A stretch of DNA of 64,000 bases from Laribacter hongkongensis DSM 14985 (GTDB lineage Bacteria > Pseudomonadota > Gammaproteobacteria > Burkholderiales > Aquaspirillaceae), in NCBI RefSeq assembly GCF_000423285.1, contig NZ_AUHR01000007.1, positions 1 to 64,000 on the forward strand. The letters run 5' to 3'. Position numbers and translations under genes: made by a program. Below, piece after piece: positions 54,078-64,000 of this stretch; the stretch's first letter is position 1; every line of letters begins with the position of its first letter. The notes under the pieces are model-generated. The model saw nothing but the letters and a program-made list of their open reading frames with translations. It did not search any database and was not told where the DNA came from.

Positions 54078-55139
54078 TCAGGCGGTCAGGTCGAGCAGCG
54101 CCTGGTAGGCCTTGTCGAACAGCACCAGTCCCTGCTGCTGCAACAGCTCGCCTTCGGCGGCCAGGTCAATGCCCGCGGCCGCCACGGCAGCCAGCTGGGC
54201 TTCGGTTCCGGCCGGATCGGCAACCAGCGTGGCCGCCGCCACGCCATGGTCACGGAAGGCATCCAGCGTGGCGTCCGGCACGGTATTGATGGTTTCCGGT
54301 CCGATCAGGCTTTCCACGTACAGCACGTCCGGGTAGGCCGGGTTCTTGGTGCCGGTGCTGGCCCACAGCAGGCGCTGCGGCTGGGCGCCCAGGGCACGCA
54401 GCGGGGCGAATTCGGCACCGCGGAAGCGTTCCTGGTAGCGCTGGTAGACCGAGCGGGCCAGTGCGACGGCCGTCTTGCCCTGCAAGGGTGCCGGCAGTTT
54501 CGGGTCGAGCAGGCTGTCTACGCGCGACAGGAAGAAGCTGGCCACCGCCCGCACATGGTAGAGCGGCTGGCCGGCGTCGGTACGCTCGGACAGGCCGGTC
54601 ATGTAGGCATCCCAGACCGCGTCGACCTGGCGGGCCGAGAACAGCAGGGTGATGTTGACGTTGATGCCTTCGCGGATCAGCACGCGCAGGGCGGCGATGC
54701 CGGCGGGCGTGGCCGGCACCTTGATCATGGCGTTCGGGCGTTCGATCGCCTGCCACAGGCGGCGTGCAGCCGCCAGCGTACCGGCTTCGTCATGCGCGAG
54801 GAAGGGCGACACTTCAAGGCTGACGTAGCCGTCTTCACCATGGCTGGCATCGTAGGCCGGGCGCAGCAGGTCGCACGCCACCTGGATGTCGGGAATCACC
54901 AGCGCTTCGTAGCGCGCTTCGGCCGTCAGCTGCGGCACGGCCTTCAGGCGGGCCAGATCGGTCTGGTAGCGCGGATCATGGCGGATGGCCTTTTCGAAAA
55001 TGGCCGGATTGGACGTCACGCCGGCAATTCCGTCGGTACGGATGAGCCGGTCGAGTACGCCGGATTGCAGCAGTTCGCGGGAAAGATTGTCGAGCCAGAT
55101 CCGCTGGCCGAACGGGCGAATGGCAGAGAGTCGGTTCAT
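54078..55139 (-). CDS. tal: transaldolase
   Basis: A 353-residue TIM-barrel enzyme of the non-oxidative pentose phosphate pathway. The segment GIAGVTSNPAIFEKAI, the Schiff-base Lys in NAMIKVPATPAGI (about residue 138) and LLWASTGTKNPAYPDVLYVESLIGPETINT identify the TalC/long bacterial type with the mycobacterial-like WASTGTKN motif. It is separated from phoR by about 100 bases. Confidence 0.94.
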   Translation of the reverse strand: MNRLSAIRPFGQRIWLDNLSRELLQSGVLDRLIRTDGIAGVTSNPAIFEKAIRHDPRYQTDLARLKAVPQLTAEARYEALVIPDIQVACDLLRPAYDASHGEDGYVSLEVSPFLAHDEAGTLAAARRLWQAIERPNAMIKVPATPAGIAALRVLIREGINVNITLLFSARQVDAVWDAYMTGLSERTDAGQPLYHVRAVASFFLSRVDSLLDPKLPAPLQGKTAVALARSVYQRYQERFRGAEFAPLRALGAQPQRLLWASTGTKNPAYPDVLYVESLIGPETINTVPDATLDAFRDHGVAAATLVADPAGTEAQLAAVAAAGIDLAAEGELLQQQGLVLFDKAYQALLDLTA

Positions 55140-55241
55140 CGTGTGAGGTCCTTGCCCGTCGCCGGTACAAGGCTGGCGGGCTGTGGGTTCTTGTTATGCA
55201 CAGAACTGCATCCTAACCCGTCGCCGCGTGTCCCGCCATGC

Positions 55242-56591
55242 CTATCCGGCAGGTTTCTTCGAGGGTCCGACCCCGGTCAAAGCCTCATGGTTGCTGGGTT
55301 CTGCCTGGCGCTCGGGTGGAAACACCGCGCTGAAGACACTGCCCCGTTCCGGCTCGCTGTCCACCTCCAGCCGGGCGGAATGCCGCGCCAGGATATGCTT
55401 GACAATGGCAAGCCCGAGGCCGGTGCCACCGGTGCTGCGCGAGCGGCCGCGGTCGACCCGGTAAAAGCGCTCGGTCAGCCGCGGAATGTGCTCGCGGGCG
55501 ATGCCGATTCCGTTGTCTTCGACACTGAATACCGCACGTCCACCCTGCATCTGCCACAGCAGGCGGATCCGCCCGCCGTCCGGGGTGTAGCGCACGGCAT
55601 TCGACACCAGGTTACCCAGTGCGCTGTGCAGTTCGTTCGGGGCACCCCACAGGTCGCACGGCGTGCAGATGGCCAGTTCGACATGGTGACGACCGTGGCT
55701 CAGCCCTTCGGCCTCGACCTTGAGCGTGTGCAGCAGCTCGCTCATGCCGATGCGCTCGAACGGCTGCGACTTGCCACCGCTTTCCAGCCGCGACAGGGTC
55801 AGGAGATCCTCGACCAGCACCTGCATGCGCCGCGCCTGCTCCATCATCAGCGGCAGGAACTGCCGGAGGATGTCCGGCCCGGGCGCCTCCATGTCGGACA
55901 GCGTTTCGACAAAACCGCCGATCACGGTCAGCGGAGTGCGCAGTTCGTGCGACACGTTGGCAACGAAATCGCGGTGCACGGTCTGCACCCGGTCCAGCTG
56001 GGTGATGTCACGCGACAGCAGCAGCTTGCGCGTGGAGTCAAACGGCACCAGCTGCACCGACAACACCAGCTCGTGCGGCTGGGTCAGGTGCAGGATCAGC
56101 GGCTGGCTGTGTTGCTCGGCGGTCAGGAAGGCATGAAAACCGGGCTGGCGCACCAGGTTGGCAATCAGGTTGCCGACATCGCGCTGACGGTCCAGCCCGA
56201 GGTGCTCGACCGCCATCGGGTTGATCCACTCGATGCGGTCGCTATCGTCCAGCACCACCACGCCGTCCGGCATGGCCTCGCCGGCATTGATGAAGCGCTC
56301 CAGCGTGCTCGACAGCTTTTTCTGGTTGAACTGCTGCTGGCGGGCCTGGCGGTACAGGGCGGAAAACACCTGCTGCCAGCTGCCGATGCCTTCGGGAATG
56401 CACTCCGGCCGCGGCGCACGCAGCCAGCGCAGCAGCAAGGCAATGTGATAGAGGTGAAAACCGAGCCAGCCGGCCAGCCCGGTGGCCAGCACGCCCCAGA
56501 ACACCAGCGCCCCGGCGGTCAGGCCGGCTGCCACGGCAAACAGCAGCAACACCGCCAGCCAGGCCGTGCACCGGGTCACAAAAGCCGACAC
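55242..56591 (-). CDS. phoR: phosphate regulon sensor kinase PhoR
   Basis: A 449-residue kinase. Two N-terminal helices (about 8-50), a PAS domain (about 105-200, with DGVVVLDDSDRIEWINPMAVEHLGL), the phospho-acceptor in ANVSHELRTPLTVIGGFVETL (His about 216) and an ATPase domain with GTGLGLAIVKHIL. PhoR reads phosphate through the Pst/PhoU complex. It follows phoB by three bases. Confidence 0.95.
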   Translation of the reverse strand: MSAFVTRCTAWLAVLLLFAVAAGLTAGALVFWGVLATGLAGWLGFHLYHIALLLRWLRAPRPECIPEGIGSWQQVFSALYRQARQQQFNQKKLSSTLERFINAGEAMPDGVVVLDDSDRIEWINPMAVEHLGLDRQRDVGNLIANLVRQPGFHAFLTAEQHSQPLILHLTQPHELVLSVQLVPFDSTRKLLLSRDITQLDRVQTVHRDFVANVSHELRTPLTVIGGFVETLSDMEAPGPDILRQFLPLMMEQARRMQVLVEDLLTLSRLESGGKSQPFERIGMSELLHTLKVEAEGLSHGRHHVELAICTPCDLWGAPNELHSALGNLVSNAVRYTPDGGRIRLLWQMQGGRAVFSVEDNGIGIAREHIPRLTERFYRVDRGRSRSTGGTGLGLAIVKHILARHSARLEVDSEPERGSVFSAVFPPERQAEPSNHEALTGVGPSKKPAG

Positions 56592-56594
56592 GCG

Positions 56595-57284
56595 TTATCC
56601 CTGTGCCGAAAAGCGGTAGCCGGTGCCGCGCACCGTCTGCACCAGCGCGTCATGGCCGCTTGGCTCCAGCGCCGAGCGCAGGCGACGGATGTGCACGTCC
56701 ACGGTCCGCTCTTCGACGAATACGTGGTCGCCCCAGACCTGGTCCAGCAACTGGCTGCGGCTGTGCACCCGCTCCGGATGGGTCATGAAGAAGTGCAGCA
56801 GGCGGAATTCGGTCGGGCCGAGATCCAGCGGTTGTCCACCGGCGGCGACCCGGTGGGTGGCCGGATCCAGCCGCAGGCCCTGCACCTCGACCGCGTCATC
56901 GGTCATCTGCGGTGCCCGCCGCCGCAATACCGCCTTGATGCGGGCCTGGAGTTCACGCGGACTGAAGGGCTTGGTGATGTAGTCGTCAGCGCCGGTTTCC
57001 AGCCCGGCGATCTTGTCCTGCTCGTCCGACCGGGCGGTCAGCATGATGATCGGTACTTCGCGGGTGCGCTCGTCGCTGCGCAGCCGGCGGGCGAATTCGA
57101 TGCCGCTCTGTCCCGGCAGCATCCAGTCCAGCAGCACCAGGTCCGGCAAGGCGTTCTTGACCAGTGTCTGGGCAGCTTCGGCACTGGCAGCCCGCAACAC
57201 CTGATGGCCGGACTGCGCCAGGTTGAAGGCAATCAGTTCCTGGATGGCGGGCTCGTCTTCAACCAGCAGGATGGTGGCGGGCAT
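56595..57284 (-). CDS. phoB: phosphate regulon response regulator PhoB
   Basis: A 229-residue OmpR-family regulator. The receiver has [20 protein letters not shown], the phospho-acceptor in [16 protein letters not shown] (about residue 53) and [19 protein letters not shown]. The winged helix has [18 protein letters not shown] and ends [10 protein letters not shown] Pho box lies upstream, so it is autoregulated as in E. coli. Confidence 0.97.
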   Translation of the reverse strand: MPATILLVEDEPAIQELIAFNLAQSGHQVLRAASAEAAQTLVKNALPDLVLLDWMLPGQSGIEFARRLRSDERTREVPIIMLTARSDEQDKIAGLETGADDYITKPFSPRELQARIKAVLRRRAPQMTDDAVEVQGLRLDPATHRVAAGGQPLDLGPTEFRLLHFFMTHPERVHSRSQLLDQVWGDHVFVEERTVDVHIRRLRSALEPSGHDALVQTVRGTGYRFSAQG

Positions 57285-57318
57285 GGGCAGGCAGTCTCTT
57301 TACGGAAGCAATATGGCA

Positions 57319-57352
57319 AGCATAAAAAGCGCGTGTTACCGGTACATGACAA
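57319..57352 (-). promoter_or_regulatory. Pho box and -10 of the phoBR operon
   Basis: The minus strand reads TTGTCATGTACCGGTAAC (57352-57335): two 7-base half-sites TTGTCAT and CGGTAAC four bases apart, matching 11 of 14 half-site positions of the Pho box (CTGTCAT-N4-CTGTCAC). TATGCT follows after 10 bases (57324-57319), the geometry expected when PhoB replaces a -35 element. Confidence 0.65.
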
Positions 57353-57370
57353 GTCACGCAGGCCATCATG

Positions 57371-57399
57371 AAAAAGACAACGCCGGCACGAGGCCGGCG
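57371..57399 (-). terminator. terminator of the psd-pssA operon
   Basis: CGCCGGC and GCCGGCG (57381-57399, 5-base loop) are followed on the minus strand by TTGTCTTTTTC. It lies 14 bases past the pssA stop. Confidence 0.75.
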
Positions 57400-57412
57400 A
57401 CGGAAAGCAGGG

Positions 57413-58222
57413 TCAGGCTGACGGCGTGCCGTCATCCCTGGCAGGAGCCGAGATCCCGGCAGGAGGCACTGCGGGTGCTGCATTCGCAGCCGGCCGGCGA
57501 CGACCGGCGCGCACCAGCACCATGACGTAGCCCGAGACGGCGTAGCAGATGAAGAAGCCGAACAGCACCAGCGCCGGCGTGGAGGCCGTCAGCACCAGTG
57601 CGATCATCGCCACCAGCAGGGCGGCAAACGGTGCCCGGGCGCGCGGGTTGATTTCCTTGAACGACCAGAAGCGCACGTTGGTCACCATGGAAATGCCGGC
57701 AAAGGCCGTCATCGCCAGGGCGATGATGCCGATGCCCGGCACTTCGAGCTCATAGGCGTGCACGATCCAGACCAGACCGGCAACCAGGGCTGCCGCGGCC
57801 GGACTGGGCAGGCCGACAAACCAGCGCTTGTCGGTCACGCCGAGCATGGTGTTGAAACGCGCCAGCCGCAGTGCGGCGCCGGCACAGTAGATGAATGCCA
57901 CCATCCAGCCGAGCTTGCCGTAGTCGCGCAGCAGCCATTCGTAGGCCACCAGAGCCGGCGCCACGCCGAAGCTGACCATGTCGGACAGCGAGTCGAACTC
58001 GGCACCGAATGCACTCTGGCTGTGGGTCATCCGCGCCACGCGGCCGTCCATGCCGTCGAGCACCATGGCAATGAAGATTGCCACGGCAGCGGTTTCGAAC
58101 TGGTTGTTCATGCCCTGCACCACGGCGTAGAAACCGGCGAACAGGGCGGCAAGGGTAAAGAGGTTGGGCAGCAGGTAGATTCCCTGCCGTGCCAACGGCA
58201 TTTTCTGTGGTTTTTCGGTCAT
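57413..58222 (-). CDS. pssA: CDP-diacylglycerol-serine O-phosphatidyltransferase
   Basis: A 269-residue integral membrane CDP-alcohol phosphotransferase, the Bacillus/betaproteobacterial membrane type. The motif DGMDGRVARMTHSQSAFGAEFDSLSD contains the full D(x)2DG(x)2AR(x)8G(x)3D(x)3D active site. It has six or more helices, then an Ala/Pro-rich tail. ATG at 58222 is chosen; a 14-residue extension is unlikely. It makes phosphatidylserine for Psd, 42 bases upstream. Confidence 0.94.
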   Translation of the reverse strand: MTEKPQKMPLARQGIYLLPNLFTLAALFAGFYAVVQGMNNQFETAAVAIFIAMVLDGMDGRVARMTHSQSAFGAEFDSLSDMVSFGVAPALVAYEWLLRDYGKLGWMVAFIYCAGAALRLARFNTMLGVTDKRWFVGLPSPAAAALVAGLVWIVHAYELEVPGIGIIALAMTAFAGISMVTNVRFWSFKEINPRARAPFAALLVAMIALVLTASTPALVLFGFFICYAVSGYVMVLVRAGRRRPAANAAPAVPPAGISAPARDDGTPSA

Positions 58223-58264
58223 GACATGGTTGGCCGGGCCGGCAACAAAGCCATGCAGCGGCAT

Positions 58265-58909
58265 TTATTCGGCAAGTTCGGCCAGTACGGTTTCGGTCGC
58301 GCTCACTCTATCACCGATGGCAACCTTGACGGTAGCACTGAGCGGCAGGTAGACGTCCACGCGCGAACCGAAGCGGATGAAACCGTAACGCTGGCCGCGG
58401 GACAGACGGTCACCCGCCTTGGCATAGCAGAGGATGCGCCGCGCCACCAGGCCGGCGATCTGCACGAAAGTCACCTCGGTACCGTTGTCCATGCGTACCG
58501 ACACTGCATTGCGCTCGTTTTCCAGCGAGGCCTTGTCGAGTGCGGCATTCAGGAAGCTGCCGGCATGGTAGTTCACGGCGATGACCGTGCCGTCCACCGG
58601 GCTGCGGTTGGAGTGCACGTTGAACACGTTCATGAACACGCTCACCTTGATGGCTTCACGCTTGAGCTGCGGATCTTCGGCCCGCTCGACCACCACGATG
58701 CGTCCGTCGGCCGGACACAGCACGGCATTGGGCTGCTGCGGAATGGTCCGGGCCGGATCGCGGAAAAACTGCACGACAAATACGGCAATCAGCCAGAACG
58801 GCACCGACCACCAGCCGGCGGCCCAGGTCAGAAGCAGTGCCAGCGCGAGGGAGGCCACGATAAACGGCCAACCTTCACGGGCCAGTACGGGATGCGGGTA
58901 ATGATTCAT
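58265..58909 (-). CDS. psd: phosphatidylserine decarboxylase proenzyme
   Basis: A 214-residue short-type Psd. Two N-terminal helices (about 15-50), [17 protein letters not shown], and the autocleavage region [13 protein letters not shown], where the Ser becomes the pyruvoyl group. It converts phosphatidylserine to phosphatidylethanolamine. A TACAAT (complement of 58947-58952) may be its -10. Confidence 0.95.
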   Translation of the reverse strand: MNHYPHPVLAREGWPFIVASLALALLLTWAAGWWSVPFWLIAVFVVQFFRDPARTIPQQPNAVLCPADGRIVVVERAEDPQLKREAIKVSVFMNVFNVHSNRSPVDGTVIAVNYHAGSFLNAALDKASLENERNAVSVRMDNGTEVTFVQIAGLVARRILCYAKAGDRLSRGQRYGFIRFGSRVDVYLPLSATVKVAIGDRVSATETVLAELAE

Positions 58910-59200
58910 CGAAAACGTCTATCAGTCAGTTACCGGTCAGGCGCGCATTGTAAAGCAGTGCCTGCCCGCACCGGCAGCTTTTAGTCATTCTTTTTGCATA
59001 CCGAAATGCCGGTTGTCCTCTCACCGGCCACGCTGATCGCCATGCCGGTACGCGTGCCCTCAGGCCATGTTTCCGATCTTGCGACACCCGTCCCACATTT
59101 CCTTGACCAGGCCCGGAGACTGTCTCACCGATGGAGCACCCTGCCTCCCCATCAAGTCAAAGAAACAAAACAATCACATGAAAAACATATGGTTACCAAT

Positions 59201-59217
59201 TTGGCACATCCCGTGCA
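59201..59217 (+). promoter_or_regulatory. sigma-54 (RpoN) promoter of the amyloid-like operon
   Basis: TTGGCACATCCCGTGCA has the invariant GG and GC with the correct 12-base offset and matches TGGCAC-N5-TTGCA except at one position. The expected start of transcription (about 59228) lies just before GGAGAG (59235-59240) and ATG 59248. The 290 bases upstream, back to psd, are free of genes and leave room for an enhancer-binding protein, though I could not recognise its site. Confidence 0.8.
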
Positions 59218-59247
59218 ATGAACGGACCATCACCGGAGAGTCCGCTC

Positions 59248-59718
59248 ATGACACATCCCGCCCTTTTCATTGGCAGCAGCCTGCTGCTGTGGGCCACCGT
59301 TGGCCCGGCACTGGCAGACAACGCCAGCACGTTACCTTCCGCTGACCAGAATTTCGTCATCACCCGGGATGTGCCGGACCATGTCGCCTACCGGCCGGTC
59401 GCACCCGGCCAAGTAACGGCAGACGCCAACCTGGCCCAGAGTACCGACGGCACGGCCCTGATTGCCCCCGTCGCCACCCTGATTGCTTCTGACCAGATAC
59501 TCGGTTCGGCCAGTCGCAGCGATTCCCCCCTGGGAATCCTCACCGGCCAGATGGGCAGCGTCGGCAGCCTGATCGCCACGCCCATGGCCGGGGGCAACCT
59601 GCTGGCAGGCGGCGGCACCGCCCCGGCCGGCACGGCCCGCATCACCACCAGTCCGGTCAGCGCCATGACGCAGGGACTGGGGTCTCTCGGATCATTGCTG
59701 GGCGGCAAGGGAAACTGA
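59248..59718 (+). CDS. small secreted protein of the sigma-54 operon, unknown function
   Basis: A 156-residue protein with a signal peptide (about 1-23, cleavage after ALA). The mature part has no Cys and no recognised domain. It begins NASTLPSADQNFVITRDVPD, has a middle rich in Ala, Thr and Ser, and ends with Gly-rich low-complexity sequence (GSVGSLIATPMAGGNLLAGG, then GLGSLGSLLGGKGN). ATG at 59248 is chosen since the earlier ATG 59218 is upstream of the predicted transcript start. It is two bases before the repeat protein, so the pair is co-translated. It may be a minor subunit, chaperone or linker; this is speculation. Confidence 0.72.
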   Translation: MTHPALFIGSSLLLWATVGPALADNASTLPSADQNFVITRDVPDHVAYRPVAPGQVTADANLAQSTDGTALIAPVATLIASDQILGSASRSDSPLGILTGQMGSVGSLIATPMAGGNLLAGGGTAPAGTARITTSPVSAMTQGLGSLGSLLGGKGN

Positions 59719-59720
59719 CC

Positions 59721-60314
59721 ATGCGTTACATGCTCCTGATACTGGCTCTGGCTGCCACACCGCTCTGGGCCGCAGACCTGGCCCTGATCGACAACAGCGG
59801 TCAGGGCAACACCGGCATCGTGTCGCTGAACCAGGCCGCCGGCAGCATTAACCAGCAGGCCAACCTGCGGGCACTGGCCCTGGGCGATGCCGCCTTGAGC
59901 CAGACCGGGCTGAACCAGGTGCAGAATGCCCCGGCAACCAATCCACTGGCCGCGCAGCCTGATGCCCGGGCCGTCATCCAGGGCAATGCCTTTGCCGGCA
60001 GCCAGGGACTGCTGGGCATCAACCAGACGGCGGGCAGCGCCAACCAAAGCAGCAACCTGGCCACCATCAGCGTGGGCACCGGCACGCAGTCAGGTACGGC
60101 CGCCTTGTCTGACAACTGGCTGGCCAGTGCCAGCACCGGTTCGCAAAACGGCAGCCGTGCGGTACCGGCCACCAGATCGAATGCCAGCACCGAACTGTCG
60201 GACCAGGCCTTCCAGGGCGCCAGCGGAGTGATCCAGCTGAACCAGATCGCCGGCACCATGAATCACGCCAGCAACAGCTTCAGCCTGCAAATCCTGCCAC
60301 CCGGCCAGCACTGA
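59721..60314 (+). CDS. secreted protein with three Asn/Gln repeats, functional-amyloid-like
   Basis: A 197-residue protein with a signal peptide (about 1-18). Three repeats share GxxGx(V/L)x(L/I)NQxAGxxN(Q/H)xxN: TGIVSLNQAAGSINQQANLR (31-50), QGLLGINQTAGSANQSSNLA (95-114) and SGVIQLNQIAGTMNHASNSF (168-187). Linkers are about 45-55 residues, rich in Ala, Gly, Ser and Gln. There is no Cys. The pattern resembles the GVNxAAGxxNxQxN repeats of Pseudomonas FapB/FapC and, more loosely, curli subunits. It is likely an exported beta-rich fibre or adhesin component. The assignment rests on motif memory, not on a search. Confidence 0.72.
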   Translation: MRYMLLILALAATPLWAADLALIDNSGQGNTGIVSLNQAAGSINQQANLRALALGDAALSQTGLNQVQNAPATNPLAAQPDARAVIQGNAFAGSQGLLGINQTAGSANQSSNLATISVGTGTQSGTAALSDNWLASASTGSQNGSRAVPATRSNASTELSDQAFQGASGVIQLNQIAGTMNHASNSFSLQILPPGQH

Positions 60315-60318
60315 TCCG

Positions 60319-60368
60319 CACAAGACAGCAACGGCGCCGGCCGGTTGATACCGGAGGCGCTGTTTGCC
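60319..60368. terminator. possible hairpin between convergent amyloid-like and barrel genes
   Basis: An imperfect stem, CAGCAACGGCGCCGGCCGG with CCGGAGGCGCTG, lies between the two convergent genes and is followed by TTTG on the plus strand. It could terminate both transcripts. Weak. Confidence 0.4.
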
Positions 60369-60381
60369 GGTCAGGCGGGAA

Positions 60382-61671
60382 TCAGAAGTTGTACGGGAAG
60401 CGGACCGAGAAATTGTAATTGGGCGAATCCGGCGTCAGGCCGATCGCCACATTGGGCACGATCGACAGGTGCTGCCCGAGCGAATAGGTCATGCCGACAT
60501 TCAGCGTGGCGGAATTGGATTCGCTGCCCGGCACCTTCTGCCAGCTGCTGCCGTCCGGCCGCAGGGAAGTGGAATTGCCCATCTGCTGCGAATAGGACAT
60601 GCCGAGGCTCAGGCGCTCGTTCAGTGCGAAGGCAAACCCGAGGCCAAAGCCCCATGTATCGCCCAGCTTGACATCGCCAGGCAGGGTCTGACCCACAGAG
60701 GCGCTGATATCGTTGAAATGCCCGGAGAGGTAATGCGTGTAGCTGAGGTTGGCGAACACCACGGCCGGGTCCAGCGTCTTGACCACCGATACACCGCCCG
60801 ACACCGACCAGACGCCGTTGCCGGTCGGCAGGCTGTCCGGCACGCCCAGGTTGGTATTGCCATCATCCACATTGCGAACCTTGATGCCATATGGAGATGA
60901 CCCGGTCGGCGCCTTGACGCGCAACGAGACAAAGGTGTCCGGCCGGTCTGCTGTTTCGGCAAACAGCCGGTACGACAGGCCAAAACCCACGTCGCCGATT
61001 TCGCCGTTTTCCGTCAGCGAGGCTTCGGAAATCTTGTTGGTCGAATAACCGGCTCCTCCTGAAAAGTAGCGGCTCTTGCGCATGACGACCGGCACGTTGA
61101 AATCGAACTGCCAGTCCGCTGACGGTTTGTAGCGCACGGCAGTATCCAGGGTCAGTGTCTCGCTCTTGATACGGTCAAGATTGATGTTGCCAAGGAAAAT
61201 GGAGTCCAGAGCAAGGAAGCCATTGAGCCGCAGGTCACGCACATCGTAAAAACCGTAGGTCAGCGACGGTTCGACCGACCAGCGACCGGAACCCTGGGTA
61301 AATCCGCTGGCCTCCTGGTAGATGGCTTCCACACTCTTGGGGACCGAACTGGTAACCGGCAGGGAGGCCGTCGTCTGTGCTGCCGGTGTTGCGGCCGGGG
61401 CAGCCGCCTGTGCCACGACAGGCCCCGGCTGCATGCTTCGGCCACTGGCAGGGCCGGTCGCCATGGCCGGCGCCGGTGCCAGTGCAGCCAGCCGTTTTTC
61501 CAGATCAGCCAACCGGGCGGCGTAGCTGCGATTGGCGGCCTCCAGTGCGGAGACCTTTTTCCGCAAAACCTGCACACTGTCCGGATCATTTGCGGCCAAT
61601 GCCGGCAAGGCGAAAGCCAGACTCACGGCCAGTGCCGGGCCGGATACAACGAAGGGCATGCGAGACAACAT
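60382..61671 (-). CDS. outer-membrane beta-barrel protein with N-terminal coiled coil (FapF-like)
   Basis: A 429-residue protein. Signal peptide (about 1-26), then a coiled coil (VQVLRKKVSALEAANRSYAA and RLADLEKRLAALAP, about 33-66), an Ala/Pro/Thr-rich linker (about 67-110), a short conserved helix SVEAIYQEASGF, and a barrel of about 300 residues ending in the outer-membrane signature NYNFSVRFPYNF. Coiled coil, linker and a C-terminal barrel are the FapF plan, the pore that exports Fap subunits. It converges on the two-gene operon. AAGGAG precedes the ATG. A non-amyloid transporter of the phenol-MetA type is the alternative. Confidence 0.75.
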   Translation of the reverse strand: MLSRMPFVVSGPALAVSLAFALPALAANDPDSVQVLRKKVSALEAANRSYAARLADLEKRLAALAPAPAMATGPASGRSMQPGPVVAQAAAPAATPAAQTTASLPVTSSVPKSVEAIYQEASGFTQGSGRWSVEPSLTYGFYDVRDLRLNGFLALDSIFLGNINLDRIKSETLTLDTAVRYKPSADWQFDFNVPVVMRKSRYFSGGAGYSTNKISEASLTENGEIGDVGFGLSYRLFAETADRPDTFVSLRVKAPTGSSPYGIKVRNVDDGNTNLGVPDSLPTGNGVWSVSGGVSVVKTLDPAVVFANLSYTHYLSGHFNDISASVGQTLPGDVKLGDTWGFGLGFAFALNERLSLGMSYSQQMGNSTSLRPDGSSWQKVPGSESNSATLNVGMTYSLGQHLSIVPNVAIGLTPDSPNYNFSVRFPYNF

Positions 61672-61756
61672 GAAAACTCCTTCTGAACAAGCGGTCCGGC
61701 GGTGCCGGCTTATGCGAAAACGGGTGCTACATTGCCATTCGCATGAACGGTTGACA

Positions 61757-61786
61757 ATAAAAAAACCGCCCGGGTATTCCGGGCGG
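61757..61786 (-). terminator. rho-independent terminator of the ilvIHC operon
   Basis: CCGCCCGG (61766-61773) and CCGGGCGG (61779-61786) form an 8-bp GC stem, followed on the minus strand by a seven-T run. It lies 20 bases past the ilvC stop. Confidence 0.9.
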
Positions 61787-61805
61787 CCCGACGAACGGTA
61801 ACGGA

Positions 61806-63378
<1,573 letters not shown>

Positions 63379-63397
63379 GATTTCTGTTGCCTCCCGA

Positions 63398-64000
63398 TCA
63401 GCACAGGTTGCCGTAGTCGCGCTCGCCGTCACCGCCGTTGTGGCGCATGTGCGGCGGCAGCTCCATTTCGTCGAGTCCCTTGCCGTTGCCGACCATCGGG
63501 TAGACGTTGGAGGTGCGATCGGTCATGAAGTCGAGGAACACCAGCCGGTCGCGAAGCGCCGGACTGAAGGCTTCGCGCAGTGCCGGCTCGACATCGGCCG
63601 GCTTTTCGATGCGCATGCCGACATGGCCGTAGGCTTCGGCAAGCTTGACGAAGTCCGGCAGCGAATCCATGTACGACTCGGAGTAGCGGTTGCCGTAATA
63701 CAGCTCCTGCCACTGGCGCACCATGCCGAGATAGCGGTTGTTGAGGTTGATGATCTTGACCGGGATGGTGTACTGGCGACAGGTCGACAGTTCCTGGATG
63801 TTCATCTGGATCGAGCCTTCGCCGGTCACGCAGGCCACCTGCGCATCCGGGTTGGCCAGCTGCGCGCCCATGGCGTAGGGCAGGCCGACACCCATGGTGC
63901 CCAGGCCACCGGAGTTGAGCCACTGGCGCGGACGGTCGAACTTGTAGTACTGGGCAGCGAACATCTGGTGCTGGCCGACGTCGGAGGTCACGATGGCCTG
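63398..64000 (-). CDS. ilvI: acetolactate synthase large subunit, C-terminal part (cut by the window edge)
   Basis: The last 200 residues of the ThDP-dependent catalytic subunit. [36 protein letters not shown], the ThDP/Mg motif [15 protein letters not shown] and [17 protein letters not shown] are typical of IlvI/IlvB. The N-terminal part is beyond position 64000. It condenses pyruvate with pyruvate or 2-ketobutyrate. Confidence 0.97.
   Translation of the reverse strand, partial: QAIVTSDVGQHQMFAAQYYKFDRPRQWLNSGGLGTMGVGLPYAMGAQLANPDAQVACVTGEGSIQMNIQELSTCRQYTIPVKIINLNNRYLGMVRQWQELYYGNRYSESYMDSLPDFVKLAEAYGHVGMRIEKPADVEPALREAFSPALRDRLVFLDFMTDRTSNVYPMVGNGKGLDEMELPPHMRHNGGDGERDYGNLC

Noticed and set aside
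54246-57371. 1041-codon plus-strand open frame
   Set aside because: It lies antisense to tal, phoR and phoB. Its composition is that of a high-GC mirror frame with no motifs, so it is a shadow.
59218-59247. Upstream ATG start for the first amyloid-operon gene
   Set aside because: The predicted sigma-54 transcript begins near 59228, after this ATG. GGAGAG and a better signal peptide support 59248.
61700-61740. Possible second sigma-54 site (TGGCAATGTAGCA on the minus strand) before the barrel gene
   Set aside because: The GG to GC offset is 9, not 12, so the invariant geometry fails.

Overview
The window is GC-rich (roughly 60-65 %) chromosomal DNA of a betaproteobacterium. The gene order points to the Neisseriales/Chromobacteriaceae: a his cluster running into tatABC, a caa3-type cox cluster, LiuR-type regulation of acyl-CoA catabolism, and the 16S 5' end. 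A Laribacter/Chromobacterium-like genome is my best guess, made from memory of such genomes and not from a search. I see no insertion sequence, phage, integron, CRISPR array or tRNA gene. The window is core and metabolic DNA with a few lineage-specific modules.

Layout. 1-830: 5' end of a 16S rRNA gene (minus strand) with its promoter and boxA, then a 30-residue membrane peptide gene with its own terminator. 868-9474 (plus): a LysR regulator, then a BaeS/BaeR two-component system, a secreted protein with eight EF-hand loops, and a MacA-MacB-outer membrane factor tripartite efflux pump. 9527-23405 (minus): one long catabolic block. In transcription order it holds an acyl-CoA synthetase, a LivGHMJF-type ABC importer, a PaaK-like protein, and the valine/isobutyrate pathway (mmsA, acyl-CoA dehydrogenase, enoyl-CoA hydratase, 3-hydroxyisobutyryl-CoA hydrolase, mmsB). 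23529-26193: 3-hydroxyacyl-CoA dehydrogenase, a MerR-family LiuR-like regulator and a thiolase. Three matching 16-bp inverted repeats in front of these units suggest one local regulon.

26258-29668: a TtrS/TtrR-like sensor pair facing a TsdA-like dihaem cytochrome, which suggests control by tetrathionate or thiosulfate. 29863-31972: RstA/RstB with an RstA-box-like site. 32285-33712: a small secreted protein, a TatD nuclease and a DUF442 protein. 33758-43793 (minus): hisG-(lysE)-hisD-C-B-H-A-(glpM)-F-I-E-HIT-tatA-B-C-DUF2069, largely overlapping or closely spaced. 43805-53216 (minus): a YcgR-like PilZ protein, then a full aa3/caa3 cytochrome oxidase locus (coxB, coxA, assembly peptide, ctaG, DUF2970, coxC, SURF1, thioredoxin-like protein, ctaA, ctaB, Sco), with DUF2909 on the opposite strand.

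53348-58909 (minus): bioD, transaldolase, phoR-phoB behind a Pho box, pssA and psd. 59201-61671: a sigma-54-type promoter driving two secreted proteins, one with three Asn/Gln-rich repeats of functional-amyloid type. They face a coiled-coil plus beta-barrel outer membrane protein that resembles FapF. This is the least characterised module here. 61757-64000 (minus): ilvI (partial)-ilvH-ilvC with a clear terminator.
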